Shown here piece by piece: positions 8,417-17,709 of a stretch of 64,000 nt of DNA (position 1 is its first letter; each line of letters starts with the position of its first letter). The position numbers were made by a program, and so were the translations under genes. The notes beneath the pieces are model-generated. The model saw only the letters and a list, made by a program, of their open reading frames with translations, was not told where the DNA came from and made no database searches. Source of the DNA: Bacillus massiliigorillae (lineage in GTDB: Bacteria; Bacillota; Bacilli; Bacillales; DSM-1321). The stretch spans positions 1,945,717 through 2,009,716 of the forward strand of contig NZ_HG428741.1 in assembly GCF_000380245.2 (NCBI RefSeq), written 5' to 3'.

Positions 8417-9437
8417 ACAAAAGGAGAAACACATATTTTTAAAAATTGTCTTAATATGCACATTTATTATTATTGGGTTCTATCTACATATTACAAATGG
8501 CATGTTTGATATGAGCTTATCACAAGTATTTAAAACTATCTTTTTTTTAGACGACAATGAGAAATTTAGACTTGTCATTTTTGAGCTACGTCTTCCACGA
8601 ATTATTATTGCCATTTTAGTAGGCATTGGGCTAGCTTTAGCAGGTTGTGTATTACAAGGAATTACGAAAAACGACCTTGCCGATCCTGGTATTCTTGGTA
8701 TTAATGCGGGTGCCGGTGCAGCTGTAGTCATTTTTATGTTTTTGTTTCAATTCCAAGCTATTCGTACAGATGGTTCTGAATGGCTAAATGTTATGTTAAT
8801 GCCTTTCTTCGGGTTAGTTGGTGGCACATTAGCCGCAGCCATCATTTTTGCATTCTCTTTTAAATATGGTCGTCTTGATGTTCAACGACTTTTGTTAACT
8901 GGGATTGCAATAAACAGCGGGTTTGGCGCTTTATCCTTATATATTTCATTAAAAATGAATGAGAAAGACTTTGAAGCTGCCGCTCTATGGCAGGCAGGTA
9001 GCATTTATAATGCCAACTGGACCTTTATCATTTCGATGCTACCATGGATTATTTTCTTAGGAATCTATGTATTTAGAAAATCACATTTACTAGACTACTT
9101 CCAACTTGAAGAAAGCACCATAATTAGCTTAGGAATTAAATTAGAAAGAGAAAAAATCAAATTATTACTGGCAAGTGTTGGTTTAGTGAGTGCCTGCGTA
9201 TCTGTATCAGGAAGCATAGGTTTTATTGGCTTAATGGCACCTCATATCGCTCGTCAGTTGGTTGGCATTCGACATCGTCTAGTCGTACCTGTAAGTGCAT
9301 TAATCGGAGCAGGTTTGCTCGTATTCTCAGACTTTGTTGGGAAAACATTATTTGCTCCATCTGAGTTAGCTGTTGGAATCGTCGTTTCCATTCTCGGTAT
9401 TCCATACTTCTTATATCTACTAGTGAAATCTCGTTAA
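8409..9437 (+). CDS. feuC: Ferri-siderophore ABC permease (FecCD family)
   Basis: 342 residues from ATG 8409, preferred over GTG 8394 because GGGGGTGG sits 5 bp upstream. It has 8-10 helices with FELRLPRIIIAILVG, GCVLQGITKNDLADPGILGI and GFIGLMAPHIARQLVGIRHR, the same order of motifs as its partner. Translation is coupled to feuB by overlap. With feuB it forms the inner-membrane channel for iron-siderophore import. Confidence 0.88.
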   Translation: MPRQKEKHIFLKIVLICTFIIIGFYLHITNGMFDMSLSQVFKTIFFLDDNEKFRLVIFELRLPRIIIAILVGIGLALAGCVLQGITKNDLADPGILGINAGAGAAVVIFMFLFQFQAIRTDGSEWLNVMLMPFFGLVGGTLAAAIIFAFSFKYGRLDVQRLLLTGIAINSGFGALSLYISLKMNEKDFEAAALWQAGSIYNANWTFIISMLPWIIFLGIYVFRKSHLLDYFQLEESTIISLGIKLEREKIKLLLASVGLVSACVSVSGSIGFIGLMAPHIARQLVGIRHRLVVPVSALIGAGLLVFSDFVGKTLFAPSELAVGIVVSILGIPYFLYLLVKSR

Positions 9438-9452
9438 AAGGAGGACAATAGA

Positions 9453-10232
9453 ATGCAAACAGCCATTCGCATTGAGGAATTAACAGCAGGTTATGAACGT
9501 AACATTATTTTTGAAAACTTATATGCTTCAATTGAACAAGGAAAGGTAACAACGATTATAGGTCCAAATGGCTGTGGTAAGTCTACTTTATTAAAAACAA
9601 TTGGACGAATATTAAATAAAGAAAAAGGGAAAGTATTTCTTCAAGAACAAGACTTACAAACACTATCAACGAAAGAAATCGCAAAACAACTTGCTATTTT
9701 AGCTCAATCCCCTTCCGCTCCACCACAGCTAAAGGTTGGTGAGTTAATCTCATACGGTCGTTATCCGCATCGAAAAAATATTAATCGACTATCCCCAGAA
9801 GATATAGAAATTATTAATTGGGCGATGGAAGTTACACAGACAACGGAGTTTGAATCACGTGAACTTTCACATTTATCGGGTGGACAAAGACAACGTGTAT
9901 GGCTAGCAATGGCGTTAGCACAAAAGACAGATATTCTTCTATTAGATGAACCAACTACTTATTTAGATATGGCTCACCAAGTAGAAGTGCTGAAAATTGT
10001 AAAAAAATTAAATGAAGAACATGGCTGTACTGTGGTAATGGTTTTACATGATATCAATCAAGCTGCACGCTTTTCAGATACCATTATTGCGATGAGAGAT
10101 GGAGAAATTATTAAAATTGGTTCACCTAAAGAAATTATGACACAACAAGTCTTAAATGATGTATTCCAAATTAATGCTACTATTATCGAGAATCAGACTA
10201 TTCCATTTTGTGTATCATACGATGTGGTTTAA
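9453..10232 (+). CDS. Ferri-siderophore ABC transporter ATPase (FecE/YusV family)
   Basis: 259 residues with Walker A GPNGCGKST near residue 37, Q-loop region LAQSP, signature LSGGQRQR, Walker B ILLLDEP and H-loop VLHDINQA. It follows AAAAGGAGG with standard spacing, 15 bp after feuC. It energises the FecCD pair. B. subtilis feuABC has no linked ATPase and borrows YusV; here the ATPase is in the operon, as in many B. cereus-group siderophore operons. Confidence 0.92.
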   Translation: MQTAIRIEELTAGYERNIIFENLYASIEQGKVTTIIGPNGCGKSTLLKTIGRILNKEKGKVFLQEQDLQTLSTKEIAKQLAILAQSPSAPPQLKVGELISYGRYPHRKNINRLSPEDIEIINWAMEVTQTTEFESRELSHLSGGQRQRVWLAMALAQKTDILLLDEPTTYLDMAHQVEVLKIVKKLNEEHGCTVVMVLHDINQAARFSDTIIAMRDGEIIKIGSPKEIMTQQVLNDVFQINATIIENQTIPFCVSYDVV

Positions 10233-10440
10233 TGAAAAAGCCAACACTTTACGAGAACATTTGAAACTCTAACTAGCATAATGTTTGAATTAAAGACCTT
10301 TGAAATACTATCTCACCATAAAATATTTATTAAGGTTGTTTTCGTAAACTTTATAGTTTTATGTATTTCTGTTATATTCCATTTCACAATAATTGGCATA
10401 TAATATATCTAAGTTTATCGATACACTGGAGGGAATTAAT

Positions 10441-10653
10441 ATATATTTACTAAATAGCTTTTTGGTGACTATGATAATAGTAGGAGTATTACTGTTTGTT
10501 CAAGGGGTGCAGAAAAAATCCCAGTTCACGAGGTTCCTTGGTGGGATGGCTTTCTTGAGTCCTATATTTTACTTCATCGGTTTTTTACCTCTTGCTCCTT
10601 CAATTGCATTAGTAATTTCATATTTTGGGAGGAGAAAGGAAAATCCTGCTTAA
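10441..10653 (+). CDS. Small membrane protein, possible AUA start
   Basis: About 70 residues with two hydrophobic helices separated by a basic QKKSQFTRF loop and ending GRRKENPA. The frame extends upstream to a TTG at 10393, but that codon lies within a good -10 box (TATAAT at 10399-10404) and has no ribosome site. GGAGGG at 10428-10433 is followed at 7 nt by ATA, in frame, with no ATG or GTG nearby. Initiation at AUA, or a mutated ATG, is therefore proposed. A terminator follows directly. Function unknown. Confidence 0.55.
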   Translation: MYLLNSFLVTMIIVGVLLFVQGVQKKSQFTRFLGGMAFLSPIFYFIGFLPLAPSIALVISYFGRRKENPA

Positions 10654-10683
10654 ACAGACTTTTTAAAGGGTCTGTTTTTTTAT
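10654..10683 (+). terminator. Rho-independent terminator
   Basis: The stem ACAGACTTT / AGGGTCTGT is followed by T7. It lies immediately after the stop of the small membrane protein gene. Confidence 0.85.
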
Positions 10684-10725
10684 GCATATCTTAACATTTC
10701 AACAGTCCTATAGTTTGATAATAAA

Positions 10726-10781
10726 ATAAGGCAATATCAATGGACTTTCCTATTTCGGAAACACCCATAATATTGCCTTAT
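10726..10781 (-). terminator. Inverted repeat downstream of the AraC gene
   Basis: ATAAGGCAATAT and its perfect complement are separated by 32 nt, with partial inner pairing and a T-rich flank on the minus strand. It is the probable terminator of the leftward regulator gene. Confidence 0.65.
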
Positions 10782-10819
10782 ACATGTTTATTTTTCTGAT
10801 AATTTTTCGTATACAAAAT

Positions 10820-11638
10820 TTAACTTTGATGCACTTTCCTAAATTGACTAGGAGACATTTGAGTTAAATCTTTAAACACCCTACTAAAATAAAAACTATC
10901 TTGATAACCTATTGCTTCTGATATTTCGGCAATTGACAATTCGCTAGCTGTAAGTAATTCCTTCGCCTTTGAGATTCGATACCTCGTCAAATATCGGATA
11001 GGCGTTAACCCTGTTATTTTTTCGAACAAATAAGCAATTCTTCTTCGATCAATATCGAACATATCCGCTACTTCACTAATGACTATTTCCTCTTCATAGT
11101 GAGTGTGGAAATAATCTAATATTTGTGTAACCTGCTGCAAAGTAAGATTATATTGACTATTTCTAGCACCATTTAAAATAGATTGTAGCAAATTCATAAA
11201 AATAACCTTTAATTCAAATTGAGAAAAATAATCTGGATTCATATTTTTGGTTAATAATTGATTAAGAATTTCTTGAACTTCATGCATATTATCAATTTCT
11301 ATAGAGAAATGTTGATTTACAAATGATTTCAACTCATCCTTGGCTTGTATTACCTGATAGTGAACAACAACATATGTCCAATCCTCTTCATATGTTTTTA
11401 TCTTTATATCCATACCTTCTCCAGCATGTACAATCGTATTTACATCTATATGATAAGGAACACCGTTCAAAGAAAAACGCGCAGTCCCCCTTAACGGAAT
11501 AATTAATCCACAAAGTTGAAAGGCTGTCTTTCGATTCGTATCTATTTTCCCTACAGGCAATGTACTTTTAAAAGCATTTTTAAATTCAATTGTTGAAGTC
11601 GCAAAATACTCGATTAATTCATTTATTTTAATAGCCAA
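10820..11638 (-). CDS. AraC-family regulator, probably of siderophore uptake (Btr-like)
   Basis: 272 residues. The N-terminal cupin-like sensor (about 35-105, with a GLIIPLRGTARFSLNGVPYHID strand region) is followed by two C-terminal helix-turn-helix motifs (about 170-270: EEEIVISEVADMFDIDRRRIAYLFEK, then LSIAEISEAIGYQDSFYFSRVFKD, ending SPSQFRK). In B. subtilis the AraC protein Btr activates feuABC on binding bacillibactin but has a fused binding-protein domain, which is missing here. Convergence with the uptake operon suggests it regulates that operon, possibly with siderophore as co-inducer. Confidence 0.78.
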   Translation of the reverse strand: MAIKINELIEYFATSTIEFKNAFKSTLPVGKIDTNRKTAFQLCGLIIPLRGTARFSLNGVPYHIDVNTIVHAGEGMDIKIKTYEEDWTYVVVHYQVIQAKDELKSFVNQHFSIEIDNMHEVQEILNQLLTKNMNPDYFSQFELKVIFMNLLQSILNGARNSQYNLTLQQVTQILDYFHTHYEEEIVISEVADMFDIDRRRIAYLFEKITGLTPIRYLTRYRISKAKELLTASELSIAEISEAIGYQDSFYFSRVFKDLTQMSPSQFRKVHQS

Positions 11639-12295
11639 AATTTCTTACCTCTCGTTCCATGCTTACATCTGAAATGACTTTTCTTAGCTTAGATTATATC
11701 ATTAGACTTGTTTTAAAATCTAACAAGTTATTCAAACTCTTTGTTTTAAACATACAATTATTTGTATGAATAACAAAAAGCCAGAAACTCTTGATACATA
11801 AAGGTTTCTGGCTCATGATAAGTGATTATTGGAGAGGGATTTGAATCTTTGACCACATCCCTGTCAATTTTGTTTGGTGAAATAAGCTCAGTTAAATACC
11901 TTCAAGGAAGCTTGATTAAATAAGGTTTTGAAGGGTGTATAAATCAAGCTAGTTAAATAAATTAAGCTCAATAAAATAATTTGGTGAGCAAATGTGTGAG
12001 CATTTTTGGTTAGTAAGTGGTCTATAATAAAAATTTTATTACTAAGCGCCTAAAAAAGAACATTGTATCAATCTGACTTTTATTCTAATTTATATTAAAT
12101 ATAGAACTTTGTTTAATAAAAACTTAGCATAGCTATCTGAATTACTAGTTAAAATTATCTTATATACCTTTTATTTCAATTATCCAACTACACACTTTGG
12201 CTTTTCACAATACTAGTTTCTTTCTATATACTTATAATTATGAAATTTTCCACTAATAGAAAATATGGTATTTTATGCAAAAGGAGTTTTTGTGA
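11639..12295. other. Island left junction, no intact gene
   Basis: It holds the promoter region of the AraC gene, the left copy of the tRNA-Val-derived repeat (11772-11866) and AT-rich DNA. Just inside the repeat, GTGAGCAAATGTGTGAGCAT resembles DNA at the end of the integrase gene (34034-34052), which may be a second trace of an old recombination event. Confidence 0.55.
11772..11866. repeat. attL-like direct repeat: degraded tRNA-Val 3' half plus terminator
   Basis: These 95 bp align without gaps to 34092-34186. By hand I count 16 mismatches, mostly transitions, about 83% identity. It includes the tRNA terminator stem GCCAGAAAC...GTTTCTGGC and the tRNA 3' half down to the anticodon arm CCTGTCA. 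This is the expected product of integration into a tRNA 3' end. The decay suggests an old event. Confidence 0.8.
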
Positions 12296-12512
12296 ATGGA
12301 TATGATTATAAAATCGACTGATTATTGCGATTTACTTAAACAAGGAAAGAGATAAGATTTGCTTATTATAAAAAAGATAAAAATGGTAAAGAGATTTTTG
12401 TCCCAAGTCCATTAGATTTAGAAGAAGAATATTAATAGAACTTATAAAAGAAGGTATAAGGGTCGGAATTCTCGGTAAAGAGAAATTGGTAAACATTTCA
12501 ACTGAACTTTAA
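12296..12512 (+). pseudogene. Broken small gene
   Basis: After AAAAGGAG at good spacing, an ATG opens a 19-codon frame that ends in a stop. Reading continues in other frames through RFAYYKKDKNGKEIFVPSP and LIKEGIRVGILGKE to a final TAA at 12510-12512. At least two frameshifts must be assumed to join them, so this looks like a decayed gene of about 70 codons. No family recognised. Confidence 0.45.
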
Positions 12513-12541
12513 GTACTCTCAATTGAGGGTGTTTAAAGTTC
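12504..12541. terminator. Palindromic hairpin downstream of Gabija
   Basis: The outer arms GAACTTTAA / TTTAAAGTTC enclose the palindrome CTCAATTGAG. It lies about 70 bp past the gajB stop; no strong T-tract is present. Confidence 0.45.
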
Positions 12542-12609
12542 AATTGTACATTTCTTGTTAATTCACAATCTTTTTGTTGAAGTAAAGGCTATAAAGCTAC
12601 CTTTTTATT

Positions 12610-14160
12610 TTAATCCTTATAACATAATATTCGATTAAGATTTTCTATTTTTGAGTCTTTAGATAACTCAGCTATATATTCATAATATAAGAAATCATCG
12701 ATAAACATAACAAATTTTTCTTTTGCACGGGTAACACAAACATAATGATTTTCTAAGTTTTCATTATTATATATTTTATAATACTTTGAAAAACTAATTA
12801 CTTGATCAAATTCTAATCCTTTGGAAGCAAAAACAGTCATTACTTTGTGTCTTTCTTCTGCTAATCTAAATGCCATATCATATTGATCATCGCAAACACT
12901 AATACAAAATTTTGATATTTCCTCTTCACTTATACTAACTCCTAAAAAGGCAAATAACTCATACAATACATTTGTGATATATTCTGCTTTAACTACCTCT
13001 TTGTTTCTTAATTTTTTAATGATATTTTCAATATTAATTCTAACTTGTCTTTTATCATCTATTTGCAACTTTTCCAAAAAATCGTGAATTGAATAAACAG
13101 AATTCGTATTTTTTATAAAAAATGCTAATTCTTTTAAAATTAATCCATTAGGGAGACCTTCATCAATTGGAGTCCTTGGAATAAAAACAAAATTAAATCC
13201 AGCTTCATTTAATCTATTTGTTATGTTGATAGCATCATTATTATAATTAGCAAGGATTGTAATTTCTTTGTTAATATCAATACTATTATTATCAAGTAAT
13301 CTTTGAAAATCAGCAGAAAAGCTATTAAAATTAAAGGAATTATGGTTACTATTCATAAAAATAACATTACTAGTCTCATTTCTTGATACTTTAAAATATT
13401 TGTGATTATGTATAAGATTAGCATAGTTTTCTATTTCTTCATCACAACGAAAATTTGTTACCAATTCATATTTCGTGAATCCTTGATCTAGTAAGTCGAA
13501 GATATTGTGCATAGCTCCTCGCCACGTATAAATAGCTTGTTTTTTATCTCCCACAATAAATAATCTTATATTTAAAGACTCCTTTAATTTCATAAATAAT
13601 AAATGCATATCTAAATCAGAATCTTGATATTCATCTATAAAAATCATTTCATATTTTGCTTTTAGGTATTCTTGACAAGCTACAGACTTTTCTAAAACTT
13701 TTAATGCTAACCTAAAGTTAAAGTTTTCTTTATTATTTCTAAAGGTTCCAAGAATTTTTTGTTGTTTAAGTTGCTCTAATCCGTCTTCAAAAGAGTCGAA
13801 TTTAAAATCAGCCCCATATTCTACTGTGTATTCTTTGCTATACTCTTTTCCAAAAGCATCTTGTATGAACGGTCTAATTATTTCACTTTCTACAAACGAA
13901 TCATTTGTCATAGCTACAAAAGTTTCATCTGTTATACTACTAGACTTTTTCTTTATTTCTTCCTTTGCTTTAACAGTAAATGTAATTGCAGCTACTGTCT
14001 TATGGTTTTTAATGTTGTTTAATTCTAAACCTAGTTTCTGAACCATTATTGTTGTTTTTCCTGAACCTGCACTAGCGGAAACAACTATACTTTCTCTATC
14101 TTGAAGAATAGCATCTCTTTGTTCCTGGTCTATAATCTTTCTTTTTTGTTTAATTTGCAT
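12610..14160 (-). CDS. gajB: Gabija anti-phage protein GajB, UvrD-like helicase
   Basis: 516 residues from ATG 14160, which overlaps the gajA stop by 11 nt; a longer start at 14190 is possible. Superfamily 1 helicase motifs are Walker A SASAGSGKTT (28-37), motif II FIDEYQD (174-180), motif III GDKKQAIYTWRG (204-215), and a C-terminal HYVCVTRAKEKF motif VI. TNDSFVESEIIRPFI closely matches my recollection of GajB from a B. cereus Gabija system. GajB forms a large complex with GajA and is thought to sense or process DNA ends during infection. Translational coupling with gajA fixes the stoichiometry. Confidence 0.93.
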   Translation of the reverse strand: MQIKQKRKIIDQEQRDAILQDRESIVVSASAGSGKTTIMVQKLGLELNNIKNHKTVAAITFTVKAKEEIKKKSSSITDETFVAMTNDSFVESEIIRPFIQDAFGKEYSKEYTVEYGADFKFDSFEDGLEQLKQQKILGTFRNNKENFNFRLALKVLEKSVACQEYLKAKYEMIFIDEYQDSDLDMHLLFMKLKESLNIRLFIVGDKKQAIYTWRGAMHNIFDLLDQGFTKYELVTNFRCDEEIENYANLIHNHKYFKVSRNETSNVIFMNSNHNSFNFNSFSADFQRLLDNNSIDINKEITILANYNNDAINITNRLNEAGFNFVFIPRTPIDEGLPNGLILKELAFFIKNTNSVYSIHDFLEKLQIDDKRQVRINIENIIKKLRNKEVVKAEYITNVLYELFAFLGVSISEEEISKFCISVCDDQYDMAFRLAEERHKVMTVFASKGLEFDQVISFSKYYKIYNNENLENHYVCVTRAKEKFVMFIDDFLYYEYIAELSKDSKIENLNRILCYKD

Positions 14161-15910
14161 CACTTGGCACCAACTTTCCAAGAGCTTCAAAATGTTTATG
14201 TTCTAATATTTTTTTACAATCATCTTTACAAAGACTATTTGTCAATTCAATCATATTTATTAGTTTGTGACTTTGAAGATATTTAATAGGATTTTCGCCA
14301 AGTATAGCAGTCATCCTATCACCTATACATTCATATAAATCGTGTTCTAAATCAATTTCTGACAAGAAGATATTATTTTTCTTTAACTCTTCTATATCAT
14401 TATTGTATTTCGCAAAAATATTTTTCTTTTCTTCAAAAATCAATTCTATCTTGAGATTCTCATCTTTTTTCAACTCACCTAAGTCATCTGGCACCATATA
14501 ATCTAAGATTACACTTTCTTTCTTGGGCAAACCCATTGCTCCTAAACATCTATTGAGACCTATTAAGTCAAAATTTGTTGGATTACCTCTTTTAGCTTTT
14601 AAATCATTATCTGTCTTGATAATAGGCTTTATATCTAATGCTTTTAATACTTTGATATAAGGTTCAAAGTTTATACCACCAACATCCAATAAATATCCCC
14701 CATCCAATTCATATGTTGGATAAATCTCTTCAAGGATTTTTTCAAATAAAACCTTTTCTGAGGGACCCTCCACCAAAAGAACTGTTTCAGCAAACAATGC
14801 TGTAGATAAAGATTTGTTTAATTCTTTTTTTACATTCTTATATTTATCTTCAACACAGTATACATACGATTCGCAGTTAACTTTTCCTTTAGAGAACACC
14901 CTAATTAATGAAGCATTATCCAATTCATATAATAATTCCGAAGAATGTGTAGACAAAAAGAAATACTTATATACTGCAGATTCAAATAACTGTTTAGACA
15001 AAGCAATTTGCATTGATCTATGTAAACTATTTTCAGGTTCTTCAATAAGATAAATTATTATTTGATTCCCTGTTTGCTCTTGGATAATATGATTTAAAAT
15101 AGAGTATGCCAGTATTTTTTTTCTTCCATCTCCTGAAGTAGGATAGATATTATCATCATTTTCTCTTTTTAAATATGGTATTAAATTTCCAAAATATCCA
15201 TTTATAGAAATTTCCGATTTCATTTCTATAGAAATATTCTCTTTTTTAAGTTTCTTGTACTCACTGGTTAAATTTTCTTGGAATTTTTTTATAACCTCCA
15301 TACTACTAATCTTTTCATTTAATGTTAAACTAAGATCTTTGATTTCTTTTGATATAGTAATATCTGATTCATTCAATTTTGTTTGGTCAAAAAAATGTTT
15401 CCTATTCTTAGCAAACGTTTCAGCAAGGTCAATAGTTGGATCTACATAAACAATTTTAAAAAGTTTATCTAAAGGACTGTAAATCCCCTTTTGAATCAAT
15501 TCATCTAACTCTTGTATATTATTCCCCCAATATAATTTTGTAATTCCAACACCTTCTGATTTGTCATACTCCCCAGTTACACGAAAATAAAATAAATCCT
15601 GCTCCCCATTATTAGTTGCCCTTGATCCACCAACCTTCGCAATTATATGTTGCGAATCATCATCAAATTCTCTATCTTCTAAACTGACTACAAGCGTAAT
15701 TTTAATTTCATTTTCAGTATTGTTTTTATAATAATCTGATTCTCTAAATCCATTCTTACGTATTTCTCTATCTAATAAGAATCGAAGGGCATACATAAAA
15801 TTTGTCTTACCTACATCATTCATACCAAAAATAACATTTTGATTTGCTAGATTTATATTTGCAAATTCAAAATTTCTGAAGTTTTCTATTTCTAAGCTCT
15901 TTAATTTCAT
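14150..15910 (-). CDS. gajA: Gabija anti-phage protein GajA, OLD-family ATPase with TOPRIM nuclease
   Basis: 586 residues, normal for GajA. An ABC-type ATPase domain has an atypical Walker A FGMNDVGKTN (28-37), signature YPTSGDGRKK (256-265), Walker B YLIEEPENS (287-295) and switch FLSTHS (318-323). A TOPRIM domain follows with LLVEGPSEK (378-386; Glu381) and the DxD of IKTDND (431-436). The OLD family GajA nicks DNA in a sequence-specific way and is inhibited by NTPs, so phage nucleotide depletion activates it. The operon reads away from the excisionase region at the distal end of the tRNA island, a usual place for defence genes. Confidence 0.94.
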   Translation of the reverse strand: MKLKSLEIENFRNFEFANINLANQNVIFGMNDVGKTNFMYALRFLLDREIRKNGFRESDYYKNNTENEIKITLVVSLEDREFDDDSQHIIAKVGGSRATNNGEQDLFYFRVTGEYDKSEGVGITKLYWGNNIQELDELIQKGIYSPLDKLFKIVYVDPTIDLAETFAKNRKHFFDQTKLNESDITISKEIKDLSLTLNEKISSMEVIKKFQENLTSEYKKLKKENISIEMKSEISINGYFGNLIPYLKRENDDNIYPTSGDGRKKILAYSILNHIIQEQTGNQIIIYLIEEPENSLHRSMQIALSKQLFESAVYKYFFLSTHSSELLYELDNASLIRVFSKGKVNCESYVYCVEDKYKNVKKELNKSLSTALFAETVLLVEGPSEKVLFEKILEEIYPTYELDGGYLLDVGGINFEPYIKVLKALDIKPIIKTDNDLKAKRGNPTNFDLIGLNRCLGAMGLPKKESVILDYMVPDDLGELKKDENLKIELIFEEKKNIFAKYNNDIEELKKNNIFLSEIDLEHDLYECIGDRMTAILGENPIKYLQSHKLINMIELTNSLCKDDCKKILEHKHFEALGKLVPSDAN

Positions 15911-16838
15911 AATTCTCTTCCTTTCAACAAATACATATTCATATCATTATAAGTAAAATTACTCGGTTGTTTATTTTTCTTTACGTCGAAATTATACTAC
16001 AAAACACCCAAAAATGTTCTTTTTTAACATTTTTGTTGATTCTTAGTATTATAATACCCGGTCTATTCATAATGGATAAAAAATGAAATATAAAAAAGAA
16101 GAACACCTCGTGTTAGAGGACTGACTGCCCTTTTTAAAAATGAGTTACAAAACAAAATTGATTTCAATTGGCTGATTAATATTCTTAAAATAACTTTTAA
16201 GAATAATTTTATTTTATCCATACACAACTCTGATCATTTATATAATCACTCACATATTCTCAATAAATTCACAAAACGTCCTCTAATATGGAAACATTTT
16301 TTCTCCACTTCTACATCAAAATCATTTATAATACCGCATAAAATCTCCAGAGCATTAAACCCCAAAAGTTTTTCCCACTTTTAAACTCAAATGATGTACA
16401 ATATAGAATTTTTAATGAAGCAACACGTACTATGAAAATTTTTTCACCTTGCATAGTTTATTTGATATATAATAGTAGGCTTTATTTATGGAAAATCTAT
16501 TACAACCTGAATCTAATCATTGATTCAGTTTTTTAAAAAAACTTTTTTCATTTTCACATTTCAGCTGGTATATAATCCATTCATTGATTCGAGGACTTGC
16601 TTAAAAAATCTTTTTTCATCTGCGAATCTCAGTTGGTATATAATCCACTCATCGATTCGTGGACTTGCTTAAAAAATCTTTTTTCATCTGCGAATCTCAG
16701 TTGGTATATAATCCACTCATCGATTCGTGGACTATTAAAAAATCTTTTTTTCCACTTCGAGTTCCAACCATTTTAAAATGATAGGTATCAATTGAAATCA
16801 CAAACAATTAATCTGTTTTTTATTAAAGGAGAATGTAA
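15911..16838. other. Long AT-rich intergenic region between gajA and the excisionase-like gene
   Basis: No gene is credible here. It contains the Gabija promoter region (divergent), scattered poly-T tracts, and three 68-bp tandem repeats before the excisionase gene. The stretch CACAAAACGTCC...CATTTTTTCTCCACTT near 16271-16311 resembles DNA before the second excisionase gene (32398-32511), so the two leaders share ancestry. Confidence 0.6.
16541..16743 (+). repeat. Three tandem 68-bp repeats with an internal palindrome
   Basis: GGTATATAATCC recurs at 16567, 16635 and 16703, a period of 68 bp. Units 2 and 3 are nearly identical; unit 1 is diverged. Each unit contains an 18-bp imperfect palindrome of the form CCAC-TCATCGATTC-GTGG and a poly-T tract. 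They lie 95-300 bp before the excisionase-like gene and could be binding sites for it, a recombination enhancer, or iteron-like sequences. Confidence 0.85.
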
Positions 16839-17036
16839 ATGTATAAAACTATAGAAGAATATCCACTCGTATTAACAGCCGCTCATTTGGCAGAAATCTT
16901 ATGCGTCTCAAAACCAACTGCTTATGAATATATGGAACAAGAGTCTTTTCCTATAATCCGAATCGGCCGTTCAAAACGTGTACTTAAAACGAAATTTTTC
17001 GATTGGCTTGCTCAACAACAAAACCAAGCATCGTAA
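16839..17036 (+). CDS. Excisionase-like helix-turn-helix protein (first copy)
   Basis: 65 residues with one winged/MerR-like HTH_17 motif, LTAAHLAEILCVSKPTAYEY, followed by FPIIRIGRSKRV and FFDWLAQQ, the standard excisionase pattern of helix, turn, RIGR wing and C-terminal helix. AAAGGAG precedes the ATG. It is about 68% identical over 60 residues (hand count) to the protein at 32606-32788. Here it precedes serine recombinases rather than a tyrosine integrase. It likely bends DNA at the element ends and represses its own promoter through the upstream repeats. Confidence 0.82.
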   Translation: MYKTIEEYPLVLTAAHLAEILCVSKPTAYEYMEQESFPIIRIGRSKRVLKTKFFDWLAQQQNQAS

Positions 17037-17200
17037 AAAATGTAGTAGATGATTCAAAAGATCAATCGCTACACCTAACGAAAAATCTTTACTCAATAAT
17101 TTGGCAAAAAAAAGAAGTTTTCTAGCATCACCTATTGAAAACCTAAATTTCCGGCAATATAATTCGTTCGAAAAATTCATAGTAAACTAAGGAGCACCAA

Positions 17201-17335
17201 ATGAAAGAAAAACAACACGATTTAGATTGGATTGATTCAATATTGGAAAACTGTGAAAACCTTGGTATTTCAAAACAAATCATTCATCGTTTTGTACAGT
17301 ACTATCTATCAGAAAGTGAGGATTTGAATGAATAA
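17201..17335 (+). CDS. Small acidic protein of unknown function
   Basis: 44 residues, starting at ATG 17201 after GGAGCACCAA. It has one predicted amphipathic helix (LDWIDSILENCENLG) and a second one (KQIIHRFVQYYLSES). It overlaps the next small ORF by 8 nt, so the two are probably co-translated. It is part of a run of three small genes between an excisionase-like gene and serine recombinases. No family recognised. Confidence 0.6.
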   Translation: MKEKQHDLDWIDSILENCENLGISKQIIHRFVQYYLSESEDLNE

Positions 17336-17474
17336 CTTGATTCATTTATTGAAAGAACTAGAGGTGCCAGCAATTACTGAGGGCATCTTTATAACACCAT
17401 TTGATAGTGACTCTGACCAATCAGCTCACTACCAAATGGAGCTAGATTTCAATAATCATAGTAAAAAACAATAG
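17328..17474 (+). CDS. Small protein of unknown function
   Basis: 48 residues; the ATG lies inside the preceding gene, after AGTGAGGATTTGA. It begins MNNLIHLLKELEVPAITEG and then has a polar, acidic tail (DSDSDQSAH). Too short to classify. The overlap argues for a real, coupled gene. Confidence 0.5.
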   Translation: MNNLIHLLKELEVPAITEGIFITPFDSDSDQSAHYQMELDFNNHSKKQ

Positions 17475-17534
17475 TATAAAATAAATCACTTTCGTCAATG
17501 ATTGTACTAATTCATTGACGAAAGGATGATTGAA

Positions 17535-17705
17535 ATGTCACATAAACCAGTAGTAAAAGTTTCATTTAATGAAGATGCACAAGAGGAATCCGTTTATTTT
17601 CTTAAAAGACTCATAGAAAAAATTATTTTAGATGAACTTGAGCTACCTCCACAAATGAAAGGAGCGTTTTTGCTTCATAACAAAGACATAATGGAAAAGG
17701 AGTAG
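17535..17705 (+). CDS. Small protein preceding the serine recombinases
   Basis: 56 residues from ATG 17535, chosen because AAAGGA lies 9 nt upstream; an in-frame ATG at 17526 overlaps that site. It starts MSHKPVVKVSFNEDAQEE and contains one amphipathic helix (YFLKRLIEKIILDELEL). The stop is 4 bp before the next gene and its last codons (AAAAGGAG) supply that gene's ribosome site. Perhaps an accessory protein of the recombinases. No family recognised. Confidence 0.6.
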   Translation: MSHKPVVKVSFNEDAQEESVYFLKRLIEKIILDELELPPQMKGAFLLHNKDIMEKE

Positions 17706-17709
17706 ATGT

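Noticed and set aside
10393..10440. TTG start at 10393 for the small membrane protein
   Set aside because: It falls next to a -10 promoter box and lacks a ribosome site, whereas GGAGGG lies further downstream.
11827..11870. A second functional tRNA at the left repeat
   Set aside because: Only the 3' half is present, the T arm is broken by several changes, and there is no acceptor or D arm.
16541..16743. Tandem repeats as a CRISPR array
   Set aside because: Units are contiguous 68-bp copies without unique spacers, only three in number, and no cas genes are present.
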